Assembly: GCF_002142155.1 (NCBI RefSeq)
Contig: NZ_NASD01000016.1
Location: 1-60,314 of the forward strand
Length of the DNA: 60,314 nt
Direction of reading: 5' to 3'
From: Gilliamella apis
Lineage (GTDB): Bacteria > Pseudomonadota > Gammaproteobacteria > Enterobacterales > Orbaceae
Under the pieces are notes generated by a model, which worked only from the letters and a program-made list of their open reading frames with translations, was not told where the DNA came from and made no database searches. This document shows positions 10,041-18,044 of this stretch, in pieces; the stretch's first letter is position 1, and each line of letters opens with the position of its first letter. A program made the translations under genes and the position numbers.

Positions 10041-11426
10041 ATGAAGAAAAGTACACTGGCAATTGGCGTTATTGCAATATTAGGCCTTGGTTATGTTGGT
10101 ATAGCTTGGCATACAGGCAATGTAATTGAAGCTGAGTTAGATAACACATTAAAAAACATAACAAAACAAGTTAATAATTTACAGAATGATGTTGAAGTAC
10201 AAATCACCCATTCTAATGATGAAAAAGGTATTTTTTCAACTAAAACACATATAAAAATTATAGCTCAGCCAGATGATGAATTCGATCCTATTACACTATA
10301 CGATGATGATATCATTATTCATCATGGCCCATTCCCACTAGCAGCCTTAAAACAAGGTACTTTTTCGCCACAAATGGCGTGGCTTGAGTATCAAGGTACA
10401 GAAAAATCTAACCCAATTTTATGGAAACTTGCTGGTAACCGGTCATTTGTAAATGGGCATATCAATTTGTCTTATTCTAATAATCTAACCTTTAATATGA
10501 CCACCCAACCGCTTGTTTTGAGTGATGAAGATCTTATTTTCCAATTTCTTGAAGGTAAGCTTGAACTAGGCCAAATAAATTATGAGGTGTCTAGCAACCT
10601 AGACTATGAAAAACCTTCTTTTTCAATATTTATTGATAATTTAAATTATAAAAGACACGATGGTGATGAAATTAAACTAAAAAATTTAAAAGTTATTAAT
10701 AAAATTGATTATCAAAATTATTTCTTCGAAGCACAAAATAGAGTTGATGATTTATTTATTAATTTAAAGGCTAATACCAACAAACCAACAATTGTGCTTA
10801 AAAATTTTGTAATGGACTATAAACTTGCCAATAAAACAACTGGCCTTGAAGGTAATATGGATATTGCAATTGATGCCTTTAATTACGGCAAGCAACAAAT
10901 GGGAAATGGTACTCTTGAACTTAATGTTCAAGGATTAGATAAATCATTTTTAGACGATTATACGCAAATATCTTGGTTATTAGATTCAACTAATAACTCA
11001 AACATCACCAATACTAAAATAGACATTAAAAAATTTCATTGGCACAATGCTTCTGGTGATTTCAACTTTAGTGCATTAGTTGATATTGCTAACCTTAACC
11101 AAATGACAATTTATGATAGAGACATTGACAAAATTAACCAACTTTCAATAAATCTTGAAGCGCCATTTGCTGTAATGGCAAGATTTATGTCACAAATAGA
11201 AGCTCCTGAGTCAGAACAAATAACCGACAATCAGCTGCAAAAAACAAACAATAATTTACAATTAATGGCACAAATGGCACTGAGTACTTCGCCATTAGTC
11301 ACCTTTAAAAAAGGTAATACCTCTGGTATATTTAGCGAACTTGATTACTCAAAATCAAAAGATCAAGTAACCATCAATGGCAATAAAATTAGCAAACAAG
11401 AATTTCTTAACAATTTAAACTTCTAA
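10041..11426 (+). CDS. YdgA/DUF945-family protein, copy 2
   Basis: A 461-residue paralogue of the preceding gene. The N-terminal anchor MKKSTLAIGVIAILGLGYVG, the WHTGN motif, THSNDEKGIFSTKTH and HHGPFPLAALKQGTFSPQMAW are shared. The middle and C-terminal parts have diverged and are about 44 residues shorter overall. It is likely tethered in the inner membrane with the body in the periplasm. GTAAGAGAG provides a ribosome binding site before ATG 10041. A strong hairpin at 11433 ends the transcript. The function is unknown; duplication followed by divergence is the noteworthy point. Confidence 0.8.
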   Translation: MKKSTLAIGVIAILGLGYVGIAWHTGNVIEAELDNTLKNITKQVNNLQNDVEVQITHSNDEKGIFSTKTHIKIIAQPDDEFDPITLYDDDIIIHHGPFPLAALKQGTFSPQMAWLEYQGTEKSNPILWKLAGNRSFVNGHINLSYSNNLTFNMTTQPLVLSDEDLIFQFLEGKLELGQINYEVSSNLDYEKPSFSIFIDNLNYKRHDGDEIKLKNLKVINKIDYQNYFFEAQNRVDDLFINLKANTNKPTIVLKNFVMDYKLANKTTGLEGNMDIAIDAFNYGKQQMGNGTLELNVQGLDKSFLDDYTQISWLLDSTNNSNITNTKIDIKKFHWHNASGDFNFSALVDIANLNQMTIYDRDIDKINQLSINLEAPFAVMARFMSQIEAPESEQITDNQLQKTNNNLQLMAQMALSTSPLVTFKKGNTSGIFSELDYSKSKDQVTINGNKISKQEFLNNLNF

Positions 11427-11432
11427 TCTAAA

Positions 11433-11463
11433 AAATTCCGCCTATCATCAGGCGGAATTTCAT
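11433..11463 (+). terminator. Intrinsic terminator after the second YdgA-like gene
   Basis: Perfect 11-bp arms AAATTCCGCCT (11433-11443) and AGGCGGAATTT (11450-11460) close a 6-nt loop, with part of the T-run formed by the stem itself. It lies 7 bp after the stop codon at 11426. Confidence 0.8.
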
Positions 11464-11493
11464 TTAAAAACAATTTAATGAGTCAATATTTAT

Positions 11494-12885
11494 ATGAACA
11501 CTAACTCTTCTGCTGTGCCTGAAAATCAATTTAAACGATCAATGAAGACTCGCCACTTAATCATGTTATCACTAGGTGGTGTTATAGGAACTGGATTATT
11601 TTTTAATACTGGTTATATCATTGCTACTGCTGGTGCTATCGGTGCAATTATTGCTTATTTAATTGGTGCAATTGTTGTCTATTTAGTTATGCTTTGCTTG
11701 GGTGAGCTGGCTGTCGCGATGCCTGAAACGGGCGCATTTCATACTTATGCATCAAAATTTATTAGTCCTGCAACGGGCTATACGGTTGCTTGGCTCTATT
11801 GGTTAACCTGGACTGTAGCATTAGGATCAAGTTTTACTGCTGCCGGTTTATGTATGCAATATTGGTTCCCACAAGTATCAGTTTGGATTTGGTGCTTAGT
11901 TTTTTGTGTAGTCATTTTCTTGTTAAATATTATTACCGCACAATTTTTTGCCGAAAGTGAATTTTGGTTTTCCATTATTAAAGTGATTACCATTATTGTA
12001 TTTATTATCGCTGGTAGTGCGGCTATCTTTGGGTTTATTCCAATGAAAAATAACCTACCTGCGCCATTTTTGCATAATATTACTGAACATGGCTGGTTTC
12101 CTAATGGTATTATACCGATTGTTATGACCATGGTATCAGTGAACTTCGCATTTTCAGGAACAGAACTTATCGGTATAGCCGCTGGCGAAACCCATCAACC
12201 AGAAAGAACCATTCCCTTAGCGATTAAAACCACTATTCTAAGATTGATTATCTTTTTTGTTGGTACCATTTTTGTGTTAGCTGCCCTGCTACCAATGGAA
12301 CAAGCAGGAGTTATTAAAAGTCCATTTGTCGAAGTATTTGAAAGTATCGGTATACCTTATGCTGCTGACATTATGAATTTTGTTATCTTAACTGCCATTT
12401 TATCCGCAGCTAACTCTGGATTATATGCTTCTGGTCGTATGTTGTGGTCGCTATCTAATCAGGGTACATTACCAAAATGCTTTGGTAGATTAAATCCCAA
12501 AGGTATTCCAACTACCGCTATTGCCGTTAGTATGATTGGTGGTTTATTAGCACTGTTTTCCAGTGTTATTGCACCAGATACTGTGTTTGTAGGCTTAACG
12601 GCAATTTCAGGATTTGCCGTCGTTGCTGTTTGGTTAAGTATTTGTGCCTCACATTACTTTTTTAGAAAACAATTATCTGCCTCTGAAATACAATCTCTAA
12701 AATATAAAGCACCTCTTTATCCATTAGTGCCTATTTTAGGGTTTATATTATGTTTAATTGCTTGTATTGGACTGGCTTTCGATCCTGAACAACGGATTGC
12801 CCTTTATTGTGGTATTCCATTTGTAGTGGTTTGCTATATCGCCTATCATGTTACCCGAGCTTATCAACAACGAGTAAATCGATAA
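11494..12885 (+). CDS. mmuP: Amino-acid permease, S-methylmethionine type
   Basis: A 463-residue APC-superfamily permease with about 12 hydrophobic segments. The N-terminal signature is [23 protein letters not shown], with the unwound first helix motif [28 protein letters not shown] follows, as in the AAT/LysP-like family. The assignment to S-methylmethionine uptake rests on the directly overlapping homocysteine S-methyltransferase gene: the stop TAA and the next ATG share a base (TAATG at 12883-12887). Together they would import S-methylmethionine and use it to methylate homocysteine to methionine. By sequence alone it could be another amino-acid permease of the same family. Confidence 0.85.
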   Translation: MNTNSSAVPENQFKRSMKTRHLIMLSLGGVIGTGLFFNTGYIIATAGAIGAIIAYLIGAIVVYLVMLCLGELAVAMPETGAFHTYASKFISPATGYTVAWLYWLTWTVALGSSFTAAGLCMQYWFPQVSVWIWCLVFCVVIFLLNIITAQFFAESEFWFSIIKVITIIVFIIAGSAAIFGFIPMKNNLPAPFLHNITEHGWFPNGIIPIVMTMVSVNFAFSGTELIGIAAGETHQPERTIPLAIKTTILRLIIFFVGTIFVLAALLPMEQAGVIKSPFVEVFESIGIPYAADIMNFVILTAILSAANSGLYASGRMLWSLSNQGTLPKCFGRLNPKGIPTTAIAVSMIGGLLALFSSVIAPDTVFVGLTAISGFAVVAVWLSICASHYFFRKQLSASEIQSLKYKAPLYPLVPILGFILCLIACIGLAFDPEQRIALYCGIPFVVVCYIAYHVTRAYQQRVNR

Positions 12886-13829
12886 TGTCAAAAGAAAATC
12901 CTATATCGCAGCTATTAAACCAAAATAACTACGTAATTATTGACGGTGCTTTAGCAAGTGAGCTACAGCGCCGTGGTTGTGATCTTAATGATAGCTTATG
13001 GTCAGCTAAAGTATTAATTGAACAACCCGATCTTATTAGACAAGTTCATTATGATTATTTTAATGCCGGTGCTGATTGTGCTATTACCGCTAGTTATCAA
13101 GCGACACCATTAGGTTTTGCCCAAAAAGGGATATCACTTGCCGAATCAATAAATTTGATTAAACAAAGTGTAACATTAGCTCAACAAGCCAAACAACAAT
13201 ATCTAGATCAAATTAAGTCAGATAAGTTATTAGTTATCGCTGGTTCGGTGGGGCCTTATGGAGCCTATTTGGCAGACGGTTCAGAATATACAGGCAATTA
13301 TCAACTCAGTGAAAATGAATTTATCGATTTTCATCAGGCCAGAATGCAAGCACTTATAGATGCAAAAGTTGATATTTTAGCTTGTGAAACCCTACCCAAT
13401 TTTGTTGAAATAAAAGCGTTAGCTAAACTACTACAACAATATCCAACAATGACAGCATGGTTTTCGTTAACGTTAAAAGATGCCAATCACCTTAGTGATG
13501 GAACTCCACTTGTCGAAGTGATTGATTATCTAAATCAGATTGATCAGGTAGTTAGTATCGGTATTAATTGCATTGCCTTAGAAAAGGTCTCTCAGGCATT
13601 AACTGAATTACAAACACTCACGGCGAAACCTTTAATTGTTTATCCTAATTCAGGTGAGCAATATGATCCAACCACTAAACAATGGCACAAAGATCATCAA
13701 CATAATTGTACCTTTGATAATCAATTGCCAGTTTGGATCAAGTTAGGGGCAAAATTGATTGGTGGCTGCTGTCAAACGACTCCAAATGATATTGCAAAAA
13801 TTGCTCACTATTTAAAAGCAGCTAATTAA
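12885..13829 (+). CDS. mmuM: Homocysteine S-methyltransferase
   Basis: A 314-residue TIM-barrel methyltransferase that moves a methyl group from S-methylmethionine (or S-adenosylmethionine) to homocysteine, giving methionine. The zinc-binding cysteines are visible as GINC near residue 228 and GGCCQTTP near residue 297. IDGALASELQRRGCDLND at the N terminus matches the family. The long frame opens at 12807, but ATG 12885 overlaps the permease stop codon and gives the standard N terminus. It is translationally coupled to mmuP and followed by a terminator. Confidence 0.93.
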   Translation: MSKENPISQLLNQNNYVIIDGALASELQRRGCDLNDSLWSAKVLIEQPDLIRQVHYDYFNAGADCAITASYQATPLGFAQKGISLAESINLIKQSVTLAQQAKQQYLDQIKSDKLLVIAGSVGPYGAYLADGSEYTGNYQLSENEFIDFHQARMQALIDAKVDILACETLPNFVEIKALAKLLQQYPTMTAWFSLTLKDANHLSDGTPLVEVIDYLNQIDQVVSIGINCIALEKVSQALTELQTLTAKPLIVYPNSGEQYDPTTKQWHKDHQHNCTFDNQLPVWIKLGAKLIGGCCQTTPNDIAKIAHYLKAAN

Positions 13830-13874
13830 GTATAATCGATAGATTAAATTTATAGCCATAGACAAATAAATCAG

Positions 13875-13916
13875 CACCGTTAATTAAATCGCTAAGATTG
13901 ATTAACGGTGTTTTTT
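13875..13916 (+). terminator. Intrinsic terminator of mmuPM
   Basis: Perfect 10-bp arms CACCGTTAAT (13875-13884) and ATTAACGGTG (13901-13910) are followed by TTTTTT. It is 45 bp after the mmuM stop codon. Confidence 0.88.
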
Positions 13917-14098
13917 ATAAAATTAGGAATTTTATAACCTAAAAAACCCCTCTCCTCAATTTTTTTGCTTCAAAAAAGTGCTTTCCTCAAAATTTTTTCA
14001 CCCACATTTAATAACATAACATTCATCGGACCTATCTAGCATCGGAACTACTGTAATAAGTAGAATTTTATATCAAGAATGTAAGTTTAGTTTGTATT

Positions 14099-14635
14099 CT
14101 ATTCGATATTAGCATGACGGTTTTTCATTATTTCTGGCGTCTGTTGCAATTCGGTCATTAGACTGTAAATAATGCTGTCATAAGTGAGTAATGATAGTTG
14201 TTCAAACGTACTGCCCATCGGTTGATTTAGTTCAAGCACTTTTATTGGAATTGCCACAATATTATCCGCTAATTTGGCTAAGCTAGAGTTGCTATTGGTA
14301 GTAAATAATATTATTTTAACGCCGAGTGCTTTTGCTTGATTGGCATAAGCAATTAAGCTTTTGGTTTCACCGGAACTCGATCCTAAAATTAATAAATCAC
14401 CAACATTTGCTCTTGGTTTACTAATTTCAGTTATCAAACTAACATTCAAGCCCAAATGCATTAATCGATTAGCAAATGCCCCAATCATTAATCCAGAGCG
14501 GCCTGTCCCAGCAAGAAAGATATGTTGTGCAGCAATAATGGCATTTTTAAATTGTCTGAGTTGTTCCTCATTGATAGAGCTTACTTGTGCTGATATTTCA
14601 GTTAATATTTTTGATAATACATCTTTAGTATCCAT
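14099..14635 (-). CDS. SIS-domain sugar-phosphate isomerase, 6-phospho-3-hexuloisomerase-like
   Basis: A 178-residue single SIS-domain protein. Family marks are the phosphosugar loop GTGRSGLM near residue 44, SSSGETKSL near residue 88 and QPMGSTFEQ near residue 138, which resembles the active-site region of HxlB enzymes. HxlB interconverts arabino-3-hexulose 6-phosphate and fructose 6-phosphate. Here it is the last gene of a PTS operon, 10 bp after the epimerase, so a role in feeding an unusual ketose phosphate into glycolysis is likely. GutQ/KdsD-like arabinose-5-phosphate isomerase is less likely because the CBS domains are absent. Confidence 0.8.
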   Translation of the reverse strand: MDTKDVLSKILTEISAQVSSINEEQLRQFKNAIIAAQHIFLAGTGRSGLMIGAFANRLMHLGLNVSLITEISKPRANVGDLLILGSSSGETKSLIAYANQAKALGVKIILFTTNSNSSLAKLADNIVAIPIKVLELNQPMGSTFEQLSLLTYDSIIYSLMTELQQTPEIMKNRHANIE

Positions 14636-14645
14636 TATTATTTCC

Positions 14646-15296
14646 CTATTTGATTGCCGCTTTTAATCTTTCTATATTGCTTTCGAGCGGATTATTGTTA
14701 AAGATAAAGCCACCCGATACGATACTGTTGGCGCCAGCTGTAACACATAAAGATATGTTTTGATCGTTAATATTGCCATCAACCTGAATATCGTAATGGT
14801 AATTATCGATTTGCTTTAAACTTTTTAATTGTTCTATTTTTTGTAGCGTAAAAGGTAAAAAACTTTCATTTTTTTGGCCTGGATTGACCGTCATAACTAA
14901 AACCTGATCGACCTGAGGTAATAAGAGCTTCAGATTTTCAACTGGAGTACAAGGGTTTATAGCTATACCGACTTTAATATTACTATTTTTGATTTTATTA
15001 ATAATATATGAATGATGCGCTGTCGCTTCATAATGAAAGGTAATAATATCAGCTTTAGCATCAATAAAATCAACTATAGCTAATTCAGGTCTTTCAACCA
15101 TTAAATGGCAATCTAAAATAAAATCAGTATGCGCTTTTAGATTTTTAACAAAGCTAGCATTAAAGCCTAGATTTGGTACATAATGATTATCCATTACATC
15201 AATATGTAGTTGGCGAATACCTAAAGTTTGTAGATTTTCTAGAGTTTCTTTGATCTGATAAAGATCAGAATTAAATAGTGATGGAGACAGTATCAT
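14646..15296 (-). CDS. Ribulose-phosphate 3-epimerase-family protein (SgcE/AlsE-like)
   Basis: A 216-residue TIM-barrel epimerase of the Rpe superfamily. The metal and catalytic motifs are HIDVMDNHYVPNLGF near residue 31, LDCHLMVE near residue 61 and DGNI near residue 173. The usual phosphate-loop sequence after VNPG is altered to VNPGQKNESF. This departs from housekeeping Rpe and is in keeping with a paralogue acting on a six-carbon ketose phosphate, as AlsE does with allulose 6-phosphate. It sits inside the PTS operon between the YjbQ gene and the isomerase gene. The substrate is inferred from context only. Confidence 0.82.
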   Translation of the reverse strand: MILSPSLFNSDLYQIKETLENLQTLGIRQLHIDVMDNHYVPNLGFNASFVKNLKAHTDFILDCHLMVERPELAIVDFIDAKADIITFHYEATAHHSYIINKIKNSNIKVGIAINPCTPVENLKLLLPQVDQVLVMTVNPGQKNESFLPFTLQKIEQLKSLKQIDNYHYDIQVDGNINDQNISLCVTAGANSIVSGGFIFNNNPLESNIERLKAAIK

Positions 15297-15311
15297 AATT
15301 ATCTCCTTTTA

Positions 15312-15827
15312 TTAAAGACCCATCAGCATAAAATTAACATTACGTTTCCTTTCACGTAGTGCATCCCAATCAACAAAATAAATTCGTCCTAACTGCCCTA
15401 ATAACGGCTGACCATCTTTAATAATTAATACAATTGAAAAATGACCAAACAGTGATGATTTGATATGAGCATCGGTATTTAACATAACCCATTTTTCAGC
15501 TGGATAATTAGGATCACTAAGACTTAAACCAAATTCAACATGCTTTGGACCTGGTGAGTTATATTGATTTTCGCTGGTCATCCGTGGAGCAATTTTTTCT
15601 AATGTATTGTTGATATCCACTTGCAGAAATTCATCACCAAAAAAATTGGTATCATGCATGCATTCTTCAAAAAAAAGTGAACATGTTGTATGGCTAGTAG
15701 CTATCGTTAATTGACCATTTTGGATATTGGATTGCTTTACAAACTGTTTTAATTGCTCAGTAATATCGTGGTATGAATGCCTACCTGCAACTGTGTTGAT
15801 TTCAATGGCGTGATGAATAATATTCAT
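15312..15827 (-). CDS. YjbQ/UPF0047-family protein in a PTS operon
   Basis: A 171-residue protein of the YjbQ (UPF0047) family. The conserved THTTCSL-like segment is present as ATSHTTCSLFFEEC near residue 43. The other family block is NTDAHIKSSLFG near residue 117, then LGQLGRIYFVDWD. It is longer than the usual stand-alone YjbQ of about 140 residues. YjbQ proteins can show weak thiamine-phosphate synthase activity, but their real role is not settled. Here it sits between the EIIB gene and the epimerase gene, so it probably takes part in metabolism of the PTS substrate. Confidence 0.85.
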   Translation of the reverse strand: MNIIHHAIEINTVAGRHSYHDITEQLKQFVKQSNIQNGQLTIATSHTTCSLFFEECMHDTNFFGDEFLQVDINNTLEKIAPRMTSENQYNSPGPKHVEFGLSLSDPNYPAEKWVMLNTDAHIKSSLFGHFSIVLIIKDGQPLLGQLGRIYFVDWDALRERKRNVNFMLMGL

Positions 15828-15922
15828 AATAGTTTATTCCTTGTTATAGCCCCATCTAATTTGTAGTTAAGCTTTACAAAATAAATGAGGCGATCATTAT
15901 CAATACTTAAGATTAATTTGGA

Positions 15923-16207
15923 TTAAATAGCTAAACGCTTTTTCAATTCAGCAAAAAATTCATTTAATCCAACACCAGTAAGTAGTGGTAATCCATTAAT
16001 TACTTTCGCTTTAATTGAATCAGGTACAATAGTAGTGCTTACAACCACATCATAAGAGTCTATCTTATTAAGTTCATCAGCAATCTTAGATTGATAGATT
16101 TTTACCTGATCTGTTAATTTTTCATCACTAAGCCATTTATTCACTTTGCTTACTGCGATGGTTGAAGTTGCATGCCCTGCACCACACATGATAAGTAAAT
16201 TCTTCAT
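15923..16207 (-). CDS. PTS EIIB component, galactitol family
   Basis: A 94-residue EIIB protein. The phosphorylatable cysteine lies in the P-loop-like start MKNLLIMCGAGHATSTIAVSK (Cys8), the form seen in GatB and SgcB. It would accept phosphate from EIIA and pass it to the sugar bound by EIIC. It is encoded 14 bp after EIIC, consistent with one transcript from the regulator gene. A 95-bp gap separates it from the YjbQ gene. Confidence 0.92.
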   Translation of the reverse strand: MKNLLIMCGAGHATSTIAVSKVNKWLSDEKLTDQVKIYQSKIADELNKIDSYDVVVSTTIVPDSIKAKVINGLPLLTGVGLNEFFAELKKRLAI

Positions 16208-16221
16208 ATGATTATTTCCTT

Positions 16222-17559
16222 TTAATACATTTCAATTTTTTTGATTTTGTTGATATAGATAAGTAAGCAAAGAATAACTAGCGCTAAACCAATTAAACCA
16301 ATAAAACCAAGATGGGTTAACAATAGTACGAATAAGGTTACTGGCCATAATCCACATAAAATCACAGTAACAATACCAGCAGTACCTACATCGTAATTAG
16401 CCAAATGGAATACATCAGTAATAACTGGAGCAAGCCATGTTGCCATATATAAGCAGACGACCAAATAGATGGTGCCACCTAAAATTGAACGAATAATATT
16501 ACCTTTGAAAAACGGTACCATTAAACAGATGCCAAAGGCATAGAAAGCTAAATCACCAAAAGGTAGCACTTTATTACCCGGTAAAATTAAGGCTAATAAT
16601 AATGAAACTGGCACCATAATTAACGCAGTTGCCATTACCGCAGGATGACCAACAGTTAACGCAGCATCCATACCGATGTTAACTTGTTTGCCATTGAGTT
16701 TTTTACTGGTAAATTCACGAGCAGCATCAGCAACAGGAAGTAAGCCTTCCATAAACATAGCCACCATTTTCGGCATAATTTTCATGATTGCTGCTGTTGA
16801 AATTGCTAATTTACCAATTTGTGGAACATCGTAATTAGCTAAGATACCAACAACAATACCGATGATTAAACCAATTACCACTGTATCACCGAAAATCCCA
16901 AATCGTTTGGTTAATGTTTCTGAATCAGCATTTAATTTGTTTAGTCCTGGAATACGGTCAAATATCCAATTTAATGGGATTGCAACAATTGCCCCTGATA
17001 ACGCCATAAGGTGAGTAACGGCAATACCCGGATATCCAAAGAATGAACTAATTGGTTTTTGTAAAAGATCAGCCAAAAACCATTGCAACATTACAGCAGT
17101 GATACAACCAATAATACCAACCCAATATTCACCAGTTACTGAATAAGCCACCAAGCCGAGGAAAATTGCAAACCAGAAGTTCCAAATATCAACATTTAAC
17201 GTTCTAGTCCAACCTAGTGAAATAAATAAAAAGTTGATAATTAATGAAGCAGGAATGAGTAATAATCCCAATGTAGTTGAGAATGCTAACGGACCACCTA
17301 CTCCACAACCAATATCCATGATGCTTAATGACGTTCCATATTGCTCACCCATTTTTTGAATCGCAACACCTAACGTATCTGATAATAAACCAATAACTAA
17401 ACCAAGACCGACAATACCAATACCGACGGTAATACCAGACATTATTGCTTTGGAAAAGCTAACTCTGAAAAACAAGGCGATAATAAAAATGATGATAGGT
17501 AAAAAAACGACCCCACCTAAATTTATTAGCCATTGAAAAATATTAATGACACTATCCAT
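16222..17559 (-). CDS. PTS EIIC component, galactitol family
   Basis: A 445-residue, strongly hydrophobic transporter with about 10-12 membrane segments, of the GatC/SgcC (EIIC-Gat) family. Conserved features include the GVGGPLAFSTTLGLLLIPASL segment, LAISTAAIMKIMPKMVAMFMEGLLPVADAAREF and NIGMDAALTVGHPAVMATALIMVP. It binds and translocates the sugar while EIIB phosphorylates it. The operon contains neither a dehydrogenase of the GatD type nor an aldolase. The substrate is therefore probably not galactitol itself. Confidence 0.92.
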   Translation of the reverse strand: MDSVINIFQWLINLGGVVFLPIIIFIIALFFRVSFSKAIMSGITVGIGIVGLGLVIGLLSDTLGVAIQKMGEQYGTSLSIMDIGCGVGGPLAFSTTLGLLLIPASLIINFLFISLGWTRTLNVDIWNFWFAIFLGLVAYSVTGEYWVGIIGCITAVMLQWFLADLLQKPISSFFGYPGIAVTHLMALSGAIVAIPLNWIFDRIPGLNKLNADSETLTKRFGIFGDTVVIGLIIGIVVGILANYDVPQIGKLAISTAAIMKIMPKMVAMFMEGLLPVADAAREFTSKKLNGKQVNIGMDAALTVGHPAVMATALIMVPVSLLLALILPGNKVLPFGDLAFYAFGICLMVPFFKGNIIRSILGGTIYLVVCLYMATWLAPVITDVFHLANYDVGTAGIVTVILCGLWPVTLFVLLLTHLGFIGLIGLALVILCLLIYINKIKKIEMY

Positions 17560-17588
17560 TTGTAACTCCTTAATAAAAATAATCCATC

Positions 17589-18044
17589 CTATTTAACACC
17601 AGCGCTATTTAAAATAGAGATAAATTCGTTAGTTGACTGACATTGTTCTAATAATTTTATTTGCTCCTCATTTTGAAATAAGCCGATTAAATTTTGTAAA
17701 TTCTCAACCTGTTCATGTGGTTGCTTCATTGCTAACATGAAAATAAATTTGACTGGTATTTGCTCTTTATCATCGGTCATACCAGAAAAAATCACCGGAT
17801 GTTTTAGCGATGCAAAACAAATTTGTGATTGATTCACTTTTGAGGAATCGGTGTGGGGAATTGCAAAACCAATCGAATTAACTAATAAACCAGTCGGGTA
17901 TTGCTGTTCTCTTTCTAAAATACCTGTTAAATAATCTTGTTTAACAATGCCATGTGACAATAACATTTGTGCCATTGTGGTTAAGATCTCTTCTTTGGTT
18001 TTTGCCTCAATGTTAAATAGGCATAAATGTTGATCAAAGTACAT
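17589..18044 (-). CDS. PTS EIIA component, fructose/galactitol type
   Basis: A 151-residue EIIA domain protein. The phosphorylatable histidine lies in VNSIGFAIPHTDSSKV near residue 68. Length and fold match GatA/PtsN-type EIIA. The start codon overlaps the end of the regulator gene by 11 bp (18034-18044), so the two are probably translationally coupled. It would pass phosphate from HPr to the EIIB encoded two genes downstream. Confidence 0.92.
   Translation of the reverse strand: MYFDQHLCLFNIEAKTKEEILTTMAQMLLSHGIVKQDYLTGILEREQQYPTGLLVNSIGFAIPHTDSSKVNQSQICFASLKHPVIFSGMTDDKEQIPVKFIFMLAMKQPHEQVENLQNLIGLFQNEEQIKLLEQCQSTNEFISILNSAGVK

Noticed and set aside
12807-12884. N-terminal extension of MmuM
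   Set aside because: It lies inside mmuP; the overlapping TAATG start at 12885 is the normal coupling arrangement.
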